NCBI GenBank assembly: GCA_034408895.1
Contig: JAWXCI010000001.1
Span: 1 to 64,000, forward strand
Direction of reading: 5' to 3'
Source of the DNA: UBA4660 sp034408895
GTDB taxonomy: Bacteria > Bacteroidota > Bacteroidia > Flavobacteriales_D > Sanyastnellaceae
DNA: 64,000 nucleotides
In this document: positions 35,750-44,552 of the stretch, one piece after another
How the letters are laid out: the number at the start of each line of letters is the position of its first letter
How positions within the stretch are numbered: position 1 is the first letter of the stretch
Translations under genes and position numbers: made by a program
Notes under the pieces: generated by a model
What the model saw: only the letters and a program-made list of their open reading frames with translations
The model's database searches: none
What the model was told of the DNA's origin: nothing

Positions 35750-36721
35750 ATGAAAATTCTCGCCAACGATGGCATTGATGCATCAGGAAAAAAAGCACTC
35801 GAGGAATCAGGCTTTATTGTTATTACTGAAAAAGTTTCGCAGGAAAAACTTGCAGAAGCAATCAACCGCGAAGGCTACATCGGACTGCTCGTTCGAAGCG
35901 CCACGGTTGCACGGAAGGAATTCATTGATGCCTGCCCTAACCTGCGCTTCATTGGTCGAGGGGGTGTGGGCATTGACAACATAGATGCGGAATACGCGCG
36001 AAGCAAAGGCGTCCAGGTTTTCAATACTCCGGGTTCCAGCAGCCAGGCCGTGGCGGAACTTGTGATGTCCTACATGTTTGCAGCAGCGCGTGGTCTTTAT
36101 GATTCGGGCAGGAACATGCCCACCAATGGCACCACAGAATTTGAAACGCTCAAGAGGAAATACTCTAAAGGATTTGAATTGCGGGGCAAAACACTTGGCA
36201 TAATTGGCTTTGGTCGTATCGGGCGTTCACTTGCTGCTTATGCCGCGGGTTGTGGAATGAGCGTAATTTTCAACGACAACCATTTTCGCGAAGACCAGGC
36301 TGTGGCCATCAACATCGGGAACATTTCCAATGCAAGCATGGTAGTTCCCAGAAAAAGTTTTGCTGACCTTCTTGCACAATCCGATTTCATTTCACTGCAC
36401 GTCCCGAAACAACCTGATGGTTCAGCGGTGATAACATCCAGTGAATTTTCTCGGATGAAAAAAGGAGTGGTCATCATCAACACTGCACGCGGTGGTGTGG
36501 TGGATGAAAAGGCATTGATTGAAAACCTGGATTCAGGACAAGTGCGTGTTGTGGCACTCGATGTTTTTGTGGGAGAACCCAAACCCAATGAAGAATTACT
36601 CAGGCATCCCGGGGTCATTTCAACACCGCACATCGGTGCATCTACGCTGGAAGCGCAGGAACGCATCGGTCTCGAAATAGCGGAGCGCGTGTGTGAAATC
36701 ATGGGAATAAAACTCTTATGA
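35750..36721 (+). CDS. serA: D-3-phosphoglycerate dehydrogenase
   Basis: This 323-residue member of the D-isomer 2-hydroxyacid dehydrogenases has the NAD-binding GFGRIG motif at 153-158, a catalytic Arg in INTARGGVVDE, a Glu in FVGEPKPNEE and a His in TPHIGAST. It lacks the C-terminal ACT regulatory domain, the short form usual in Bacteroidota, so serine feedback through ACT is not expected. It oxidises 3-phosphoglycerate to phosphohydroxypyruvate, the step before SerC. Confidence 0.93.
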   Translation: MKILANDGIDASGKKALEESGFIVITEKVSQEKLAEAINREGYIGLLVRSATVARKEFIDACPNLRFIGRGGVGIDNIDAEYARSKGVQVFNTPGSSSQAVAELVMSYMFAAARGLYDSGRNMPTNGTTEFETLKRKYSKGFELRGKTLGIIGFGRIGRSLAAYAAGCGMSVIFNDNHFREDQAVAINIGNISNASMVVPRKSFADLLAQSDFISLHVPKQPDGSAVITSSEFSRMKKGVVIINTARGGVVDEKALIENLDSGQVRVVALDVFVGEPKPNEELLRHPGVISTPHIGASTLEAQERIGLEIAERVCEIMGIKLL

Positions 36722-36743
36722 TTGTTTTCATCCTGTCCAGCGA

Positions 36744-37961
36744 ATGAAAATCATTCCGTTCAAAGCGGTGAGGCCAACGCGTGACAAAGTTCATCTTGTA
36801 GCCTCGCGCTCCTACGTCACTTACACCACGAGACAACTGCGCGAAAAACTTCATCACAATCCCTATTCATTTCTTCACATCATCCATCCTGACCTCGGTG
36901 CCAAGAAGTTGCATAAACTTGAGAACAATTCTTCGCGCTTCGAGTTGGTGAGAAAAAAATACCTTGAGTTTGTTGCCGAGGGAATTCTGCGGAGAGATGA
37001 CAAGCCTTGCTTTTATCTCTACCGGCAAACAAAAAACTATCATGCTTTCACAGGATTGATTGCGGGAGTTTCGCTTGGTGATTACCTCGATGGAAAAATC
37101 AAGGTTCACGAACAAACACTTTCTAAACGCGAAACTATTTTTACAGAATACCTGGAAGTGACCGGCATTAATGCCGAGCCGGTGTTGCTCACTCACCAAC
37201 ATTCGCCTGCACTTGAAAAAATATTTTCCAACTATCTCTCCATGCCTGCCGAGTATGATTTCACTCAAACCACTAGGGCAAGGCACCAGTTGTGGCCAAT
37301 AGAAAATGAGAAGGACATTCAAGCCATCACTTCATTGTTCAGGAATGTCAGTTCGTTTTACATAGGTGATGGGCACCACCGAATGGCGAGCAGTGTGCGG
37401 CTTATGAAACTACAACAGAAAAAATCATCCCCCATAAATGACAACGTAAACCACTGCATGGCTTTTTTGCTGGATGAAAATGATGTGCGAATTTTTGAAT
37501 TCAATAGGTTAATAAAAGACCTGAATGGAATGAGTGAAAAACAGTTTGTGGAAAGACTCTCGGAGAATTTTCTGGTGACAGAACAAAAGTCAGAATTCAA
37601 ACCAATGGAGAAAGGGGAATTCAGTTTGTACCTGCCGAAGCGTTGGTTCAAACTGTCCGTCAGAAAGCAAAAGAAAAATGTGATTGACTCACAACTCCTG
37701 ACTGACCTTGTGCTCTCGCCCATTCTTTCCATCCACGACTTGCGCACTGATAAACGCATTAGATTTATGGAGGGTCCTAAAGGTTTGACCGGATTGAAAC
37801 ATGCAGTTGACCGCGGGAAATTTGCAGCAGCGTTTTGTCTTGCACCCATTACTATGGAGGAAATGAAACGCGTGGCAGATTCAGGAAAATTCATGCCCCC
37901 GAAGTCCACATGGATTGAACCCAAACTGCGGAGCGGGATGGTGGTGTGCGAGTTAACATAG
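36744..37961 (+). CDS. DUF1015 family protein in the serine operon
   Basis: This 405-residue protein has the DUF1015 pattern: an N-terminal PFKAVRPTRDKVHLVASRSY, FYLYRQ in the first third, and the highly conserved IGDGHHRMASSVRLM near residue 210. DUF1015 proteins are cytoplasmic and of unproven biochemical role, but they are found next to serA and serC in many Bacteroidota and Firmicutes. It starts 22 bp after serA, and yggS follows. A link to serine metabolism is inferred from this conserved order only. Confidence 0.88.
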   Translation: MKIIPFKAVRPTRDKVHLVASRSYVTYTTRQLREKLHHNPYSFLHIIHPDLGAKKLHKLENNSSRFELVRKKYLEFVAEGILRRDDKPCFYLYRQTKNYHAFTGLIAGVSLGDYLDGKIKVHEQTLSKRETIFTEYLEVTGINAEPVLLTHQHSPALEKIFSNYLSMPAEYDFTQTTRARHQLWPIENEKDIQAITSLFRNVSSFYIGDGHHRMASSVRLMKLQQKKSSPINDNVNHCMAFLLDENDVRIFEFNRLIKDLNGMSEKQFVERLSENFLVTEQKSEFKPMEKGEFSLYLPKRWFKLSVRKQKKNVIDSQLLTDLVLSPILSIHDLRTDKRIRFMEGPKGLTGLKHAVDRGKFAAAFCLAPITMEEMKRVADSGKFMPPKSTWIEPKLRSGMVVCELT

Positions 37962-37966
37962 TTCCA

Positions 37967-38629
37967 TTGAGTATTAGCCTGAACATAGAAAACATCAGTA
38001 AGCAACTTCCAGATGGAGTCAAACTCATAGCAGTCTCAAAAACCCATCCTGTGGAAACTATTCTTGAAGCCTACAACGCTGGCCAGAAAGTTTTTGGGGA
38101 AAACAGGGTTCAGGAATTGGTGGCCAAGTACGAGGCGTTACCAAAGGATATCGAATGGCATCTCATCGGTCACCTGCAATCCAATAAGGTGAAATTTATT
38201 GCACCTTTTGTAAGCTTGATTCATTCTGTGGACAGCCTCGCGCTTTTGAAAGAGATAAACAAGTACGCTGCTCAAAGCAATCGCGTATTGGATTGTTTGC
38301 TCCAGGTTTTTATAGCGAAAGAAGAAACAAAATTCGGACTGGATGAAGATGAACTTTACGGAATTTGTAACTCACATCACGTTGCCGAAATGAAAAACAT
38401 CCGCGTTCGCGGATTGATGGGAATGGCAACCAATACGAACAATGAAACGGTTGTGCGCAGCGAATTTCGTTACCTGAAAAATCTTTTCGGGCGAGTGAAA
38501 TTGAAGTTTTTTGCTGAACAACAATTCTTCAGTGAGATTTCTATGGGCATGACCAGCGACTGGAAAATTGCCGTGGAAGAAGGCAGCACAATGGTGAGGA
38601 TTGGTTCAGCAATTTTTGGACAACGCTGA
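37967..38629 (+). CDS. yggS: YggS-family PLP-binding protein (PLPBP)
   Basis: TTG at 37967, six bases after the DUF1015 stop, gives a 220-residue YggS-type protein; a GTG at 37946 would overlap that stop. The PLP lysine is in KLIAVSKTHP, followed by FGENRVQEL and IEWHLIGHLQSNKVK. Late motifs EISMGMTSDWKIAVEEGSTM and RIGSAIFG bind the phosphate group. These one-domain alanine-racemase-like proteins buffer cellular PLP and lack racemase activity. Placement behind the PLP enzyme SerC fits this role. Confidence 0.92.
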   Translation: MSISLNIENISKQLPDGVKLIAVSKTHPVETILEAYNAGQKVFGENRVQELVAKYEALPKDIEWHLIGHLQSNKVKFIAPFVSLIHSVDSLALLKEINKYAAQSNRVLDCLLQVFIAKEETKFGLDEDELYGICNSHHVAEMKNIRVRGLMGMATNTNNETVVRSEFRYLKNLFGRVKLKFFAEQQFFSEISMGMTSDWKIAVEEGSTMVRIGSAIFGQR

Positions 38630-38655
38630 TGGTCATTTCTGGTGCAACGAATTCA

Positions 38656-39240
38656 TTAAAACACAAAGCCGATTTTCACTCCTGAGATAATGAAGTAGCC
38701 AACATAAGGTTCGAATGCGTTGTAGTTATAATCGTCATAATATGGAAGAATTACCTGCGGGTCTTGCTTCTCTTCTCCGGAATTGAAAATTGTCCCAAGG
38801 TGCATGTCAAGTGCAATTCTCTCCTTGAATATCGCCTGAAACCCAACACCCACTGCCGCCCCGAAAGTGTCTTTATCTTTTTCCAGCCAGGAACTGGCCC
38901 CGAGCTCGTCATATTCATACCAACTCGCTGTCATGTGCTGATAGCGAAATAGCGTGAGCAGGTAAAATCCTTCGGGTGCAGGATGTTTCTCCTGGAGATA
39001 AAAGCGGTACTCAGGTGAAACAGCAATGCGATCCAGCAAGTCTGCATTGAACATTTCTGTGGCATCACAATAAAGAAAACTGATTCCAAGTGTGGAGTTG
39101 TTATTCAAGACTCTTTCAAAAGAAATAATTCCGGTGCGGGCAATGGGAGAGTGCAAGTCAATTTTCAGTAGGTTTTTTTGCGCATATAGGTTTAACGTCA
39201 GAAGCGTGATTGAAAGCAGCACACAAATATTTTTTTTCAT
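38656..39240 (-). CDS. Small outer-membrane beta-barrel candidate
   Basis: This 194-residue protein has a signal peptide (1-20, ending LYAQ). The mature part is a run of short aromatic beta-strands alternating with turns (for example EYRFYLQEKH, LTLFRYQHMTASWYEYD, FGAAVGVGFQAIFKERIALD) and ends in VKIGFVF with a terminal Phe, as outer-membrane barrels do. DUF3575-like or similar 8-strand barrels are the closest pattern. The function is unknown. It converges with yggS, 26 bp apart. Confidence 0.7.
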   Translation of the reverse strand: MKKNICVLLSITLLTLNLYAQKNLLKIDLHSPIARTGIISFERVLNNNSTLGISFLYCDATEMFNADLLDRIAVSPEYRFYLQEKHPAPEGFYLLTLFRYQHMTASWYEYDELGASSWLEKDKDTFGAAVGVGFQAIFKERIALDMHLGTIFNSGEEKQDPQVILPYYDDYNYNAFEPYVGYFIISGVKIGFVF

Positions 39241-39311
39241 GTTTTCTTATTTCTCTGTTGGGTTAGCGCAAATTGCGGCCATAAATTGTTCAAAGTGATT
39301 GCAAGGATACC

Positions 39312-39533
39312 ATGTCAAAAAAGTTTCACCTGATTTATTTACTTATTGCCCCTCTGCTGTGGGCGTTTAGCTGGTTCGTGTCGCAGCGCGTTGTGCCACG
39401 CGCTCAAGCCATAGGCACAGGCGAAATTGAAGCAGTGGATCCTAAAATGAGTTGGATGTATGCCTCAATACTTACGGGTGTATACCTGCTTGGGTGGTTC
39501 GTTATCCGCGATTTGTACCGGAAAAAAAAGTGA
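39312..39533 (+). CDS. Small two-helix membrane protein
   Basis: This 73-residue protein has two hydrophobic segments: about residues 6-25 (LIYLLIAPLLWAFSWFV) and about 48-66 (WMYASILTGVYLLGWFVIR), followed by a basic tail. It starts with an ATG preceded by GGATACC. No family is recognised. Position on its own between a minus-strand barrel protein and menF gives no functional hint. It could be a small inner-membrane subunit. Confidence 0.6.
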   Translation: MSKKFHLIYLLIAPLLWAFSWFVSQRVVPRAQAIGTGEIEAVDPKMSWMYASILTGVYLLGWFVIRDLYRKKK

Positions 39534-39697
39534 TGGGATCATCACATCATTCTCGGATCTTCGGTCTGTATTCCGAATTAATCAGCCCATCATCATCTCG
39601 AAAAAAATCCCGATATTTATTGGGGACGGGACTTCCCACACGATTGGCGTGGTCAGCATCAGCAATTGGTCATATCATCTACTCCCCAGCGTTAAGA

Positions 39698-39738
39698 TCG
39701 TCCATCGTCACGTCAGCACATCCACACATCGTCACATC
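39698..39738. repeat. Degenerate CACATC-type tandem repeat
   Basis: About 40 bp made of imperfect CATC/CACATC/GTCACATC words (TCCATCGTCACGTCAGCACA and the following bases). It abuts and slightly overlaps the menF stop. Such degenerate CACATC strings are frequent between genes in Bacteroidota. Confidence 0.45.
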
Positions 39739-40727
39739 AAAACGTTTAAAAGCGTTCCCGCTTTCAATTCCGTTTCAGCCCATTCTTTATCGGGGTTGCT
39801 GGCTGCGGTTATTCCTCCACCCACGTGCAGTTCGAAATGATTATCAAAAACCTGCATGCACCGGAGGTTCACAAAGTAGAGCGCCTCGCGAGTTTTCTTG
39901 TTGGTAATCCCCAAATATCCTGTGTAGAGTCTTCGCTGGTGCTGCTCGTTTTTAAGAATGAATTTTTTTGCAGCATTGCGTGGCAAGCCGCACACCGCTG
40001 GCGTGGGGTGCAGAATTTTGAGCAACGATTTTTCACCCAATGAAGTGGTAAATTCAATTTCGGTTTTCAGGTGAACCATTGCTCCCGACTTTACTTCAGC
40101 AGTTTCAGCAACCGAAATTTTATTCACCCCTTTTTTCTTTAGTGCCGATGTAATAAAATCAGTAACCAGTTTTTGTTCGTGCAATAGTTTTTCATCCCAC
40201 TCTATTTTTTTAGAAGATTTTCTTCTACCGGTGCCTGCGGGTTGAGTGCCTGCCAACGAAACAGTTCGGTATGTATTTCCTTTTTTTAGAAGCAGAAGTT
40301 CCGGAGACACACCCATCCAGGTACCATATTCCGGGTGTTTGAGACAATGGATAAGGGAGTTCGGGTGCTGCCGGCATAAATCATCAAAGGTTTTTCCTAA
40401 CACCAAATCTTTTTTTCGCTTTACCCGCTTCACACGAGCCAACACCACTTTCTCCAGTTCACCTTTCTTTATTCTTTCAATAGCGAGTTCAACATTTTTC
40501 TTGTGCCTAGCTTTGGTGGTAGTTGTTTGAGGTTGGTTAGTGAAATTTTTGCCGGATGGATGGAACATGAGCTCAAAAGCACCATCGAACAGTCCCTTTT
40601 TTGTTGGAAGAAACCAACGGCATTCATCTTCATCGCTCATACTAACGGGCAATCGGAGAATGGCGAAGTGCGGTAGGGATCGCATTGAAAACTCAACATC
40701 GGCAGTGATCGATTCGCGAACAGTCAT
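39732..40727 (-). CDS. menF: Isochorismate synthase (MenF-type)
   Basis: This 331-residue chorismate-binding enzyme has the family's C-terminal core: KVVLARVKRVKRK, TWMGVSPELLLLKKG, VSLAGTQPAGTGRR, and then TPAVCGLPRNAAKKFI followed by YTGYLGI and VGGGITAASNPDKEW. It is somewhat short at the N-terminus relative to E. coli MenF, which is usual in Bacteroidota. It converts chorismate to isochorismate, first step to menaquinone. It begins two bases after the stop of the thioesterase gene, so the two form one operon. Confidence 0.9.
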   Translation of the reverse strand: MTVRESITADVEFSMRSLPHFAILRLPVSMSDEDECRWFLPTKKGLFDGAFELMFHPSGKNFTNQPQTTTTKARHKKNVELAIERIKKGELEKVVLARVKRVKRKKDLVLGKTFDDLCRQHPNSLIHCLKHPEYGTWMGVSPELLLLKKGNTYRTVSLAGTQPAGTGRRKSSKKIEWDEKLLHEQKLVTDFITSALKKKGVNKISVAETAEVKSGAMVHLKTEIEFTTSLGEKSLLKILHPTPAVCGLPRNAAKKFILKNEQHQRRLYTGYLGITNKKTREALYFVNLRCMQVFDNHFELHVGGGITAASNPDKEWAETELKAGTLLNVLM

Positions 40728-40729
40728 CC

Positions 40730-41134
40730 TTACCTTTTTACCAGAACAGTGAGTCTCGAAATGGCAATCAGGACATCTTGTTCATCCACAATTTCTATGC
40801 TCCACACATGCGTGCTTTTTCCCTGGTGAATGATTTTGGCCTTGCCAGTAACCACACCGCTGCGCTTTGCTTTCAGGTGGTTGATGTTCAATTCAACTCC
40901 AACAGTTATTCCGCCTTCATTATGAACCAAAAAATGCGAACCATAGCTGCCAAGTGTTTCGGCAAGTGCCGCACTTGCACCACCATGCAGCAAGCCATAG
41001 GGTTGATGTGTGCGGTGGTCCACAGGCATGGTAGCTTCCAAATATCCTGTTTCCATTTTAATGAATTCGATACCAAGCGAACCCATAAGCGTGGTAGGTT
41101 TCACCGAATTGGCAATTTTCACAGGGTCGTCCAT
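40730..41134 (-). CDS. Hot-dog thioesterase, probable DHNA-CoA hydrolase
   Basis: This 134-residue PaaI/YdiI-type hot-dog protein has HRTHQPYGLLHGGASAALAE, which contains the HGG motif and the catalytic Glu of the helix (ALAETLGS). Length is normal. Being the first gene of an operon with menF, it most likely hydrolyses 1,4-dihydroxy-2-naphthoyl-CoA in menaquinone synthesis; a general acyl-CoA thioesterase is the alternative. The substrate is inferred from the neighbour. Confidence 0.8.
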   Translation of the reverse strand: MDDPVKIANSVKPTTLMGSLGIEFIKMETGYLEATMPVDHRTHQPYGLLHGGASAALAETLGSYGSHFLVHNEGGITVGVELNINHLKAKRSGVVTGKAKIIHQGKSTHVWSIEIVDEQDVLIAISRLTVLVKR

Positions 41135-41220
41135 AGTGAGGCCGAAAGTATTTTAATCTTATGGCAAAATAAATTTTACAATCCGGATAAAGAAGAAATT
41201 TGCATCCAAAATTTTCCTGC

Positions 41221-41928
41221 TTGAATAATTACCGCATCCTTCTTGTTGAAGACGAAAAAAATCTGGCTGATACCATAAGGCTGAATCTTGTAATGGAAAA
41301 CTATACGGTGGTTCACGCTGCCGATGGGCCGGAAGCTTTGGAGAAATTTCGCTGCCAGGCTTTCGACCTATGTATTATGGACATCATGATTCCTGTAATT
41401 GATGGGCTGGCAGTGTGCGAGACCATCCGGCTGGAAGGCAACACTACACCTGTGCTGTTTCTATCCGCAAAAAGCAGTGGCAAGGAAAGAGTGGAGGGTT
41501 TGAAAATTGGCGGGGACGATTATCTGACAAAACCTTTCAATCTTGAAGAACTTCTGCTTCGCATTGGCAAACTAATACAACGCAGGGGAGAGGAGGGCAA
41601 GAAATCGTTGGCCGACCTCGACACGTATTCTTTCGGACCGAACCAAATCCATTTCCTCACTTATACCATACGTGGGAAAAACGGCAAGGAACAGGTCATC
41701 ACCAAAAAAGAAATTATGCTCCTGAAGTTGCTGGTGCAGCGGCAGGGCGAAGTGGTGAGCCGCGAAGAAATTCTTGAAAAAATTTGGGGGTACGATGTAT
41801 TTCCCAGCACCCGCACTATTGATAACTACGTGCTGGCTTTCCGCAAGTACTTCGAACCGGACACCAGGCAACCCCGGTACTTCCATTCCGTCAGAAGTGT
41901 AGGATACCGGTTTGTGTCCGGGGATTAG
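41221..41928 (+). CDS. OmpR/PhoB-type response regulator, orphan
   Basis: TTG at 41221 gives 235 residues that start directly at the receiver domain; a TTG seven codons upstream is the alternative, and no ATG is available. The receiver has ILLVEDEKN, the phosphorylated Asp54 in CIMDIMIPVIDG, and the conserved Lys in LFLSAKSSG. The C-terminal winged helix (about 135-235) has KEIMLLKLLVQRQGEVVSRE and RTIDNYVLAFRKYFE. It is expected to bind DNA on phosphorylation. No histidine kinase gene lies nearby, so the partner is elsewhere. Confidence 0.88.
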   Translation: MNNYRILLVEDEKNLADTIRLNLVMENYTVVHAADGPEALEKFRCQAFDLCIMDIMIPVIDGLAVCETIRLEGNTTPVLFLSAKSSGKERVEGLKIGGDDYLTKPFNLEELLLRIGKLIQRRGEEGKKSLADLDTYSFGPNQIHFLTYTIRGKNGKEQVITKKEIMLLKLLVQRQGEVVSREEILEKIWGYDVFPSTRTIDNYVLAFRKYFEPDTRQPRYFHSVRSVGYRFVSGD

Positions 41929-41969
41929 AAAAAAGTTTCTTACCACCCAAGGCAACCCACCGAATGTCC

Positions 41970-42009
41970 ACCGTCTTTAAGGCGGTTACGCAGTCTTCCA
42001 GGACTGCGT
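41970..42009. other. Two adjacent stable hairpins before the regulator's terminator
   Basis: ACCGTC at 41970-41975 pairs with GGCGGT at 41981-41986 (one G-U), and ACGCAGTC at 41988-41995 pairs perfectly with GACTGCGT at 42002-42009 over a 6-nt loop. With the terminator at 42041 this makes three consecutive hairpins in a 130-nt 3' tail. A stable 3'-UTR or processed small RNA is possible; nothing marks a separate promoter. Confidence 0.5.
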
Positions 42010-42040
42010 TGGTTTCAAAATTTTCCTTGCAGGTTTACAG

Positions 42041-42066
42041 AAAGGGACTCGAAAGAGTCCTTTTTT
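42041..42066 (+). terminator. Rho-independent terminator after the response regulator
   Basis: GGACTC at 42045-42050 and GAGTCC at 42055-42060 form a stem closed by a GAAA tetraloop, extended by AAAG with the following T residues, and followed by TTTTTTGTTTT. It lies 117 bp after the stop codon. Confidence 0.85.
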
Positions 42067-42101
42067 GTTTTAGTGACTTTCGAAAGTGCCAGGATCTGCA
42101 C

Positions 42102-42737
42102 TCAATCCATTGGCACATACACCAGCTTCTTCATCTCAAAAAACTCTCCTTCAAAATCCTTGGACAAATCAAAAACCTGCACCCCTTTTCTCATCGCCCT
42201 GAGTTCTTCGCGTAAATCACCACCTTTCAAACAAATCATTCCATTGGGCATTGCATTGATATGATTGATACTGATTTTACGGTAGCACCATCTCACTAAA
42301 TCCGGCAACGGGGCAACAGCACGACTTACCACAAAATCAAACTTTCCATTGATATCCTCGGCACGGCCATGAAGCGTTTTGATGTTTTGTAATTGCAGAG
42401 CATCGGCAATTTCATTTACAACTTTAATTTTTTTGCCAATTGAATCTACGAGCATAAAACGCACCTGCGGTTGAACAATGGCTAGCGGGATTCCAGGAAA
42501 ACCGCCACCAGTGCCAATATCCAGGATGTGAGATCCGGGTTGAAACAGAAGGAATTTGTGGATGGCTAAACTGTGGAGCACATGCTTCTCATAAAGCGAA
42601 TCAATGTCCTTGCGGGAAATGACATTGATTTTCGAATTCCAGTCAGCGTAAAGCGATTGAAGTTGGGTGAACTGTTCACGTTGCAGTTCAGAAAGCTTAG
42701 GGAAATGATCGAAGATGATTTCAACCGAATCTGGCAT
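42102..42737 (-). CDS. rsmG: 16S rRNA (guanine-N7) methyltransferase RsmG
   Basis: This 211-residue protein carries the RsmG/GidB methyltransferase pattern: NVISRKDID, HVLHSLAIHKFL, the SAM-binding ILDIGTGGGFPGIPLAI at about residues 70-86, VDSIGKKIKVV, and VVSRAVAPLPDLVRW. It methylates G527 (E. coli numbering) of 16S rRNA. It is the third gene of a minus-strand run after a glycosyltransferase and an ECF sigma gene, 32 bp behind the latter. Confidence 0.95.
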   Translation of the reverse strand: MPDSVEIIFDHFPKLSELQREQFTQLQSLYADWNSKINVISRKDIDSLYEKHVLHSLAIHKFLLFQPGSHILDIGTGGGFPGIPLAIVQPQVRFMLVDSIGKKIKVVNEIADALQLQNIKTLHGRAEDINGKFDFVVSRAVAPLPDLVRWCYRKISINHINAMPNGMICLKGGDLREELRAMRKGVQVFDLSKDFEGEFFEMKKLVYVPMD

Positions 42738-42769
42738 TGTCCCTTGCTTATTGCCTTTTGCTCTTTGAA

Positions 42770-43378
42770 TTAATAATTCTCCTTCGTGTTTCTCATCATC
42801 TGGAAAAGAAATTCCCTCGCGCGGAAGAGTTGTGCTTTTACAGTCCCCAGCGGCAGTTCCATCAATTTGGCAATTTCCTCGTAAGCCAGTTCATCGAAGT
42901 ACCGAAGCTCAACTAGTTTTTTGTACCGGGGCTTGAGTTTGTCCACAATGTCGCGCATCTTTTTTATTCGTTCTTCCTTTTCAAGCGCTTCGGCCGGATC
43001 GAGTATGGCATCTTTAATATTGATTTCGATTACATCGCCATCAGGTGTTTGAAAACCGTGGTCGAGGGAAAGTGCGCGAATTTTTTTCTTGCGAATCCAG
43101 TCAATACAATTGTTCGAAGCAATTTTGAACAGCCAGGTAGAGAAGGCGAATTGAGGGGTGTATTGCTCCAGCCTGCGAAATGCTTTTCCGAATGCTTCGA
43201 TGGTTAAGTCATCTGCATCGTCCCTGTTGTTCACCATTTTTAGCAGCATGAAATAAATAGGCTCGCGATAGCGCTGCATTAGTTCAGCATAAGCTTTCTG
43301 GTCTCCGCTGGTGAGGGCGCGCTGCACAAGTTTGAAATCGTGGCGGCCTTTATCGGAAAGGTGTGGGGCTAGTTCCAT
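42770..43378 (-). CDS. ECF RNA polymerase sigma factor (RpoE-like)
   Basis: This 202-residue sigma factor has region 2 (about 30-95: YFMLLKMVNNRDDADDLTIE, then FAFSTWLFKIASNNCIDWIRK) and region 4 (about 140-195: KLVELRYFDELAYEEIAKLM, LPLGTVKAQLFRAREFL). A 45-residue linker is longer than in minimal ECFs. Its start overlaps the end of the glycosyltransferase gene by 10 bp, indicating coupled translation. No anti-sigma gene is adjacent. This form, with its KLPLGTVK-type helix, is widespread and often housekeeping-like in Bacteroidota. Confidence 0.92.
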   Translation of the reverse strand: MELAPHLSDKGRHDFKLVQRALTSGDQKAYAELMQRYREPIYFMLLKMVNNRDDADDLTIEAFGKAFRRLEQYTPQFAFSTWLFKIASNNCIDWIRKKKIRALSLDHGFQTPDGDVIEINIKDAILDPAEALEKEERIKKMRDIVDKLKPRYKKLVELRYFDELAYEEIAKLMELPLGTVKAQLFRAREFLFQMMRNTKENY

Positions 43379-44505
43379 TTCTGTGGTTTAAGTACCAGGT
43401 TGGAGGCGTAGAGCCACACCTGGATAAAAATCAGTTGTAATTCGAGCAGTGGTGCATACCAAAGCAAGTCCTGTTGGTTCATGCGCTTGGATGCCCGGTG
43501 CAAAATAGCAATCTGCGTAGCATAGCGAATAAAAAGCATGGCTGCCAGCACCAACATCATTCTTTGCATAGCCATGCTTCCGGCAAATCCGGCAAGCATC
43601 ATAACAAAACTGAGTGGCCACAGGGCCAGCAGTTTTTTGTGAAGTGGCCGATAGCGCGGTGCAGTAGTGAAATGTCTGCGTTTCTGGGTGAACCATGATC
43701 CCCATGTTTTTTTCGGTTCTGAAATGGTATGACTTAAGGGTGATAGCTGCACCACTGTATTTCTATCGTTGGCGGCATGGTTCACAAAGAGGTCATCATC
43801 GCCACTGGCCAGGTGGTAGTGCGCTCGAAATCCTCCCATCCTGAAAAAAAGTTCTTTGTTGTATGCAAGGTTTCTTCCCACACCCATGTAGGGAATGCCG
43901 GCTTTCGCAAAACCGAAATATTGCATCCCGATCATCCATGCATCGAACCGGATAAGTTGGTTGAGCAATCCTTTATGCTTTGCGTAAGGGCTGAATCCAA
44001 GAACAATTTGTTTTTTTTCACCGAGAGCCCCGGTCATTTTTCGCAGCCATTGGTTGGATGCCGGAATACAATCCGCATCGGTCAAAAGAATGAGGTCATG
44101 CTTTGCTGCTTTGATGCCCAGCGTAAGTGCAAATTTTTTCCCTCCCATGCTTTGTTTCTCTTCATCAAGATTTACCACATGAAGGTTGGAATACTTTAGG
44201 GAGAGTGCTTTCAGTACGGTTTGGGTATCGTCCCACGAACTATCGTTTACCACCACCACTTCAAAATTTTTGTAGTCCTGGTTCATGATGTGGGGGAGAT
44301 GTTCCATCAGGCTGCGTTCTTCGTTTTTCGCACTGATGACTACGGAAACGGGAGGTTCATGACTTGTAGAAATTTTCCTGTCGCGGTGTCTCGAAACACG
44401 CAGCAGGAAGTAGAGCCAGTAAAACATTTGTATAAGCCAGGCAGTGGTGAAGAGTGCCAGCCAGAAAATGGATAAGGAGTCCCACTGCAAAAAATTCTCT
44501 AACAT
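43369..44505 (-). CDS. Family 2 glycosyltransferase, membrane-bound
   Basis: This 378-residue protein has an N-terminal membrane helix (about 12-36), a GT2 catalytic domain starting PPVSVVISAKNEERSLMEHL (about 48-67) with VVVVNDSSWDD and the metal-binding ILLTDADC, a GGFRAHYHLASGDDDLF acceptor region, and a QKRRH motif near residue 270. Two or three C-terminal helices follow. It probably adds a sugar to a lipid or polysaccharide at the inner membrane. Its 3' end overlaps the sigma gene start. A TACTTTTG motif upstream is its probable promoter. Confidence 0.88.
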   Translation of the reverse strand: MLENFLQWDSLSIFWLALFTTAWLIQMFYWLYFLLRVSRHRDRKISTSHEPPVSVVISAKNEERSLMEHLPHIMNQDYKNFEVVVVNDSSWDDTQTVLKALSLKYSNLHVVNLDEEKQSMGGKKFALTLGIKAAKHDLILLTDADCIPASNQWLRKMTGALGEKKQIVLGFSPYAKHKGLLNQLIRFDAWMIGMQYFGFAKAGIPYMGVGRNLAYNKELFFRMGGFRAHYHLASGDDDLFVNHAANDRNTVVQLSPLSHTISEPKKTWGSWFTQKRRHFTTAPRYRPLHKKLLALWPLSFVMMLAGFAGSMAMQRMMLVLAAMLFIRYATQIAILHRASKRMNQQDLLWYAPLLELQLIFIQVWLYASNLVLKPQKWN

Positions 44506-44526
44506 CAGTATTCAGAAAAAGGCGGG

Positions 44527-44534
44527 CAAAAGTA
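44527..44534 (-). promoter_or_regulatory. -7 promoter motif for the glycosyltransferase-sigma-rsmG operon
   Basis: The minus strand reads TACTTTTG, an exact TAnnTTTG match, 21 bp before the ATG at 44505. The -33 region is not convincing. Confidence 0.5.
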
Positions 44535-44552
44535 TTTGTGCATGGCAGGGCG

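Noticed and set aside
41988..42009. Possible tRNA anticodon arm (CTTCCAG loop)
   Set aside because: The stem-loop is 8 bp with 6 nt and no acceptor, D or T arms can be paired around it.
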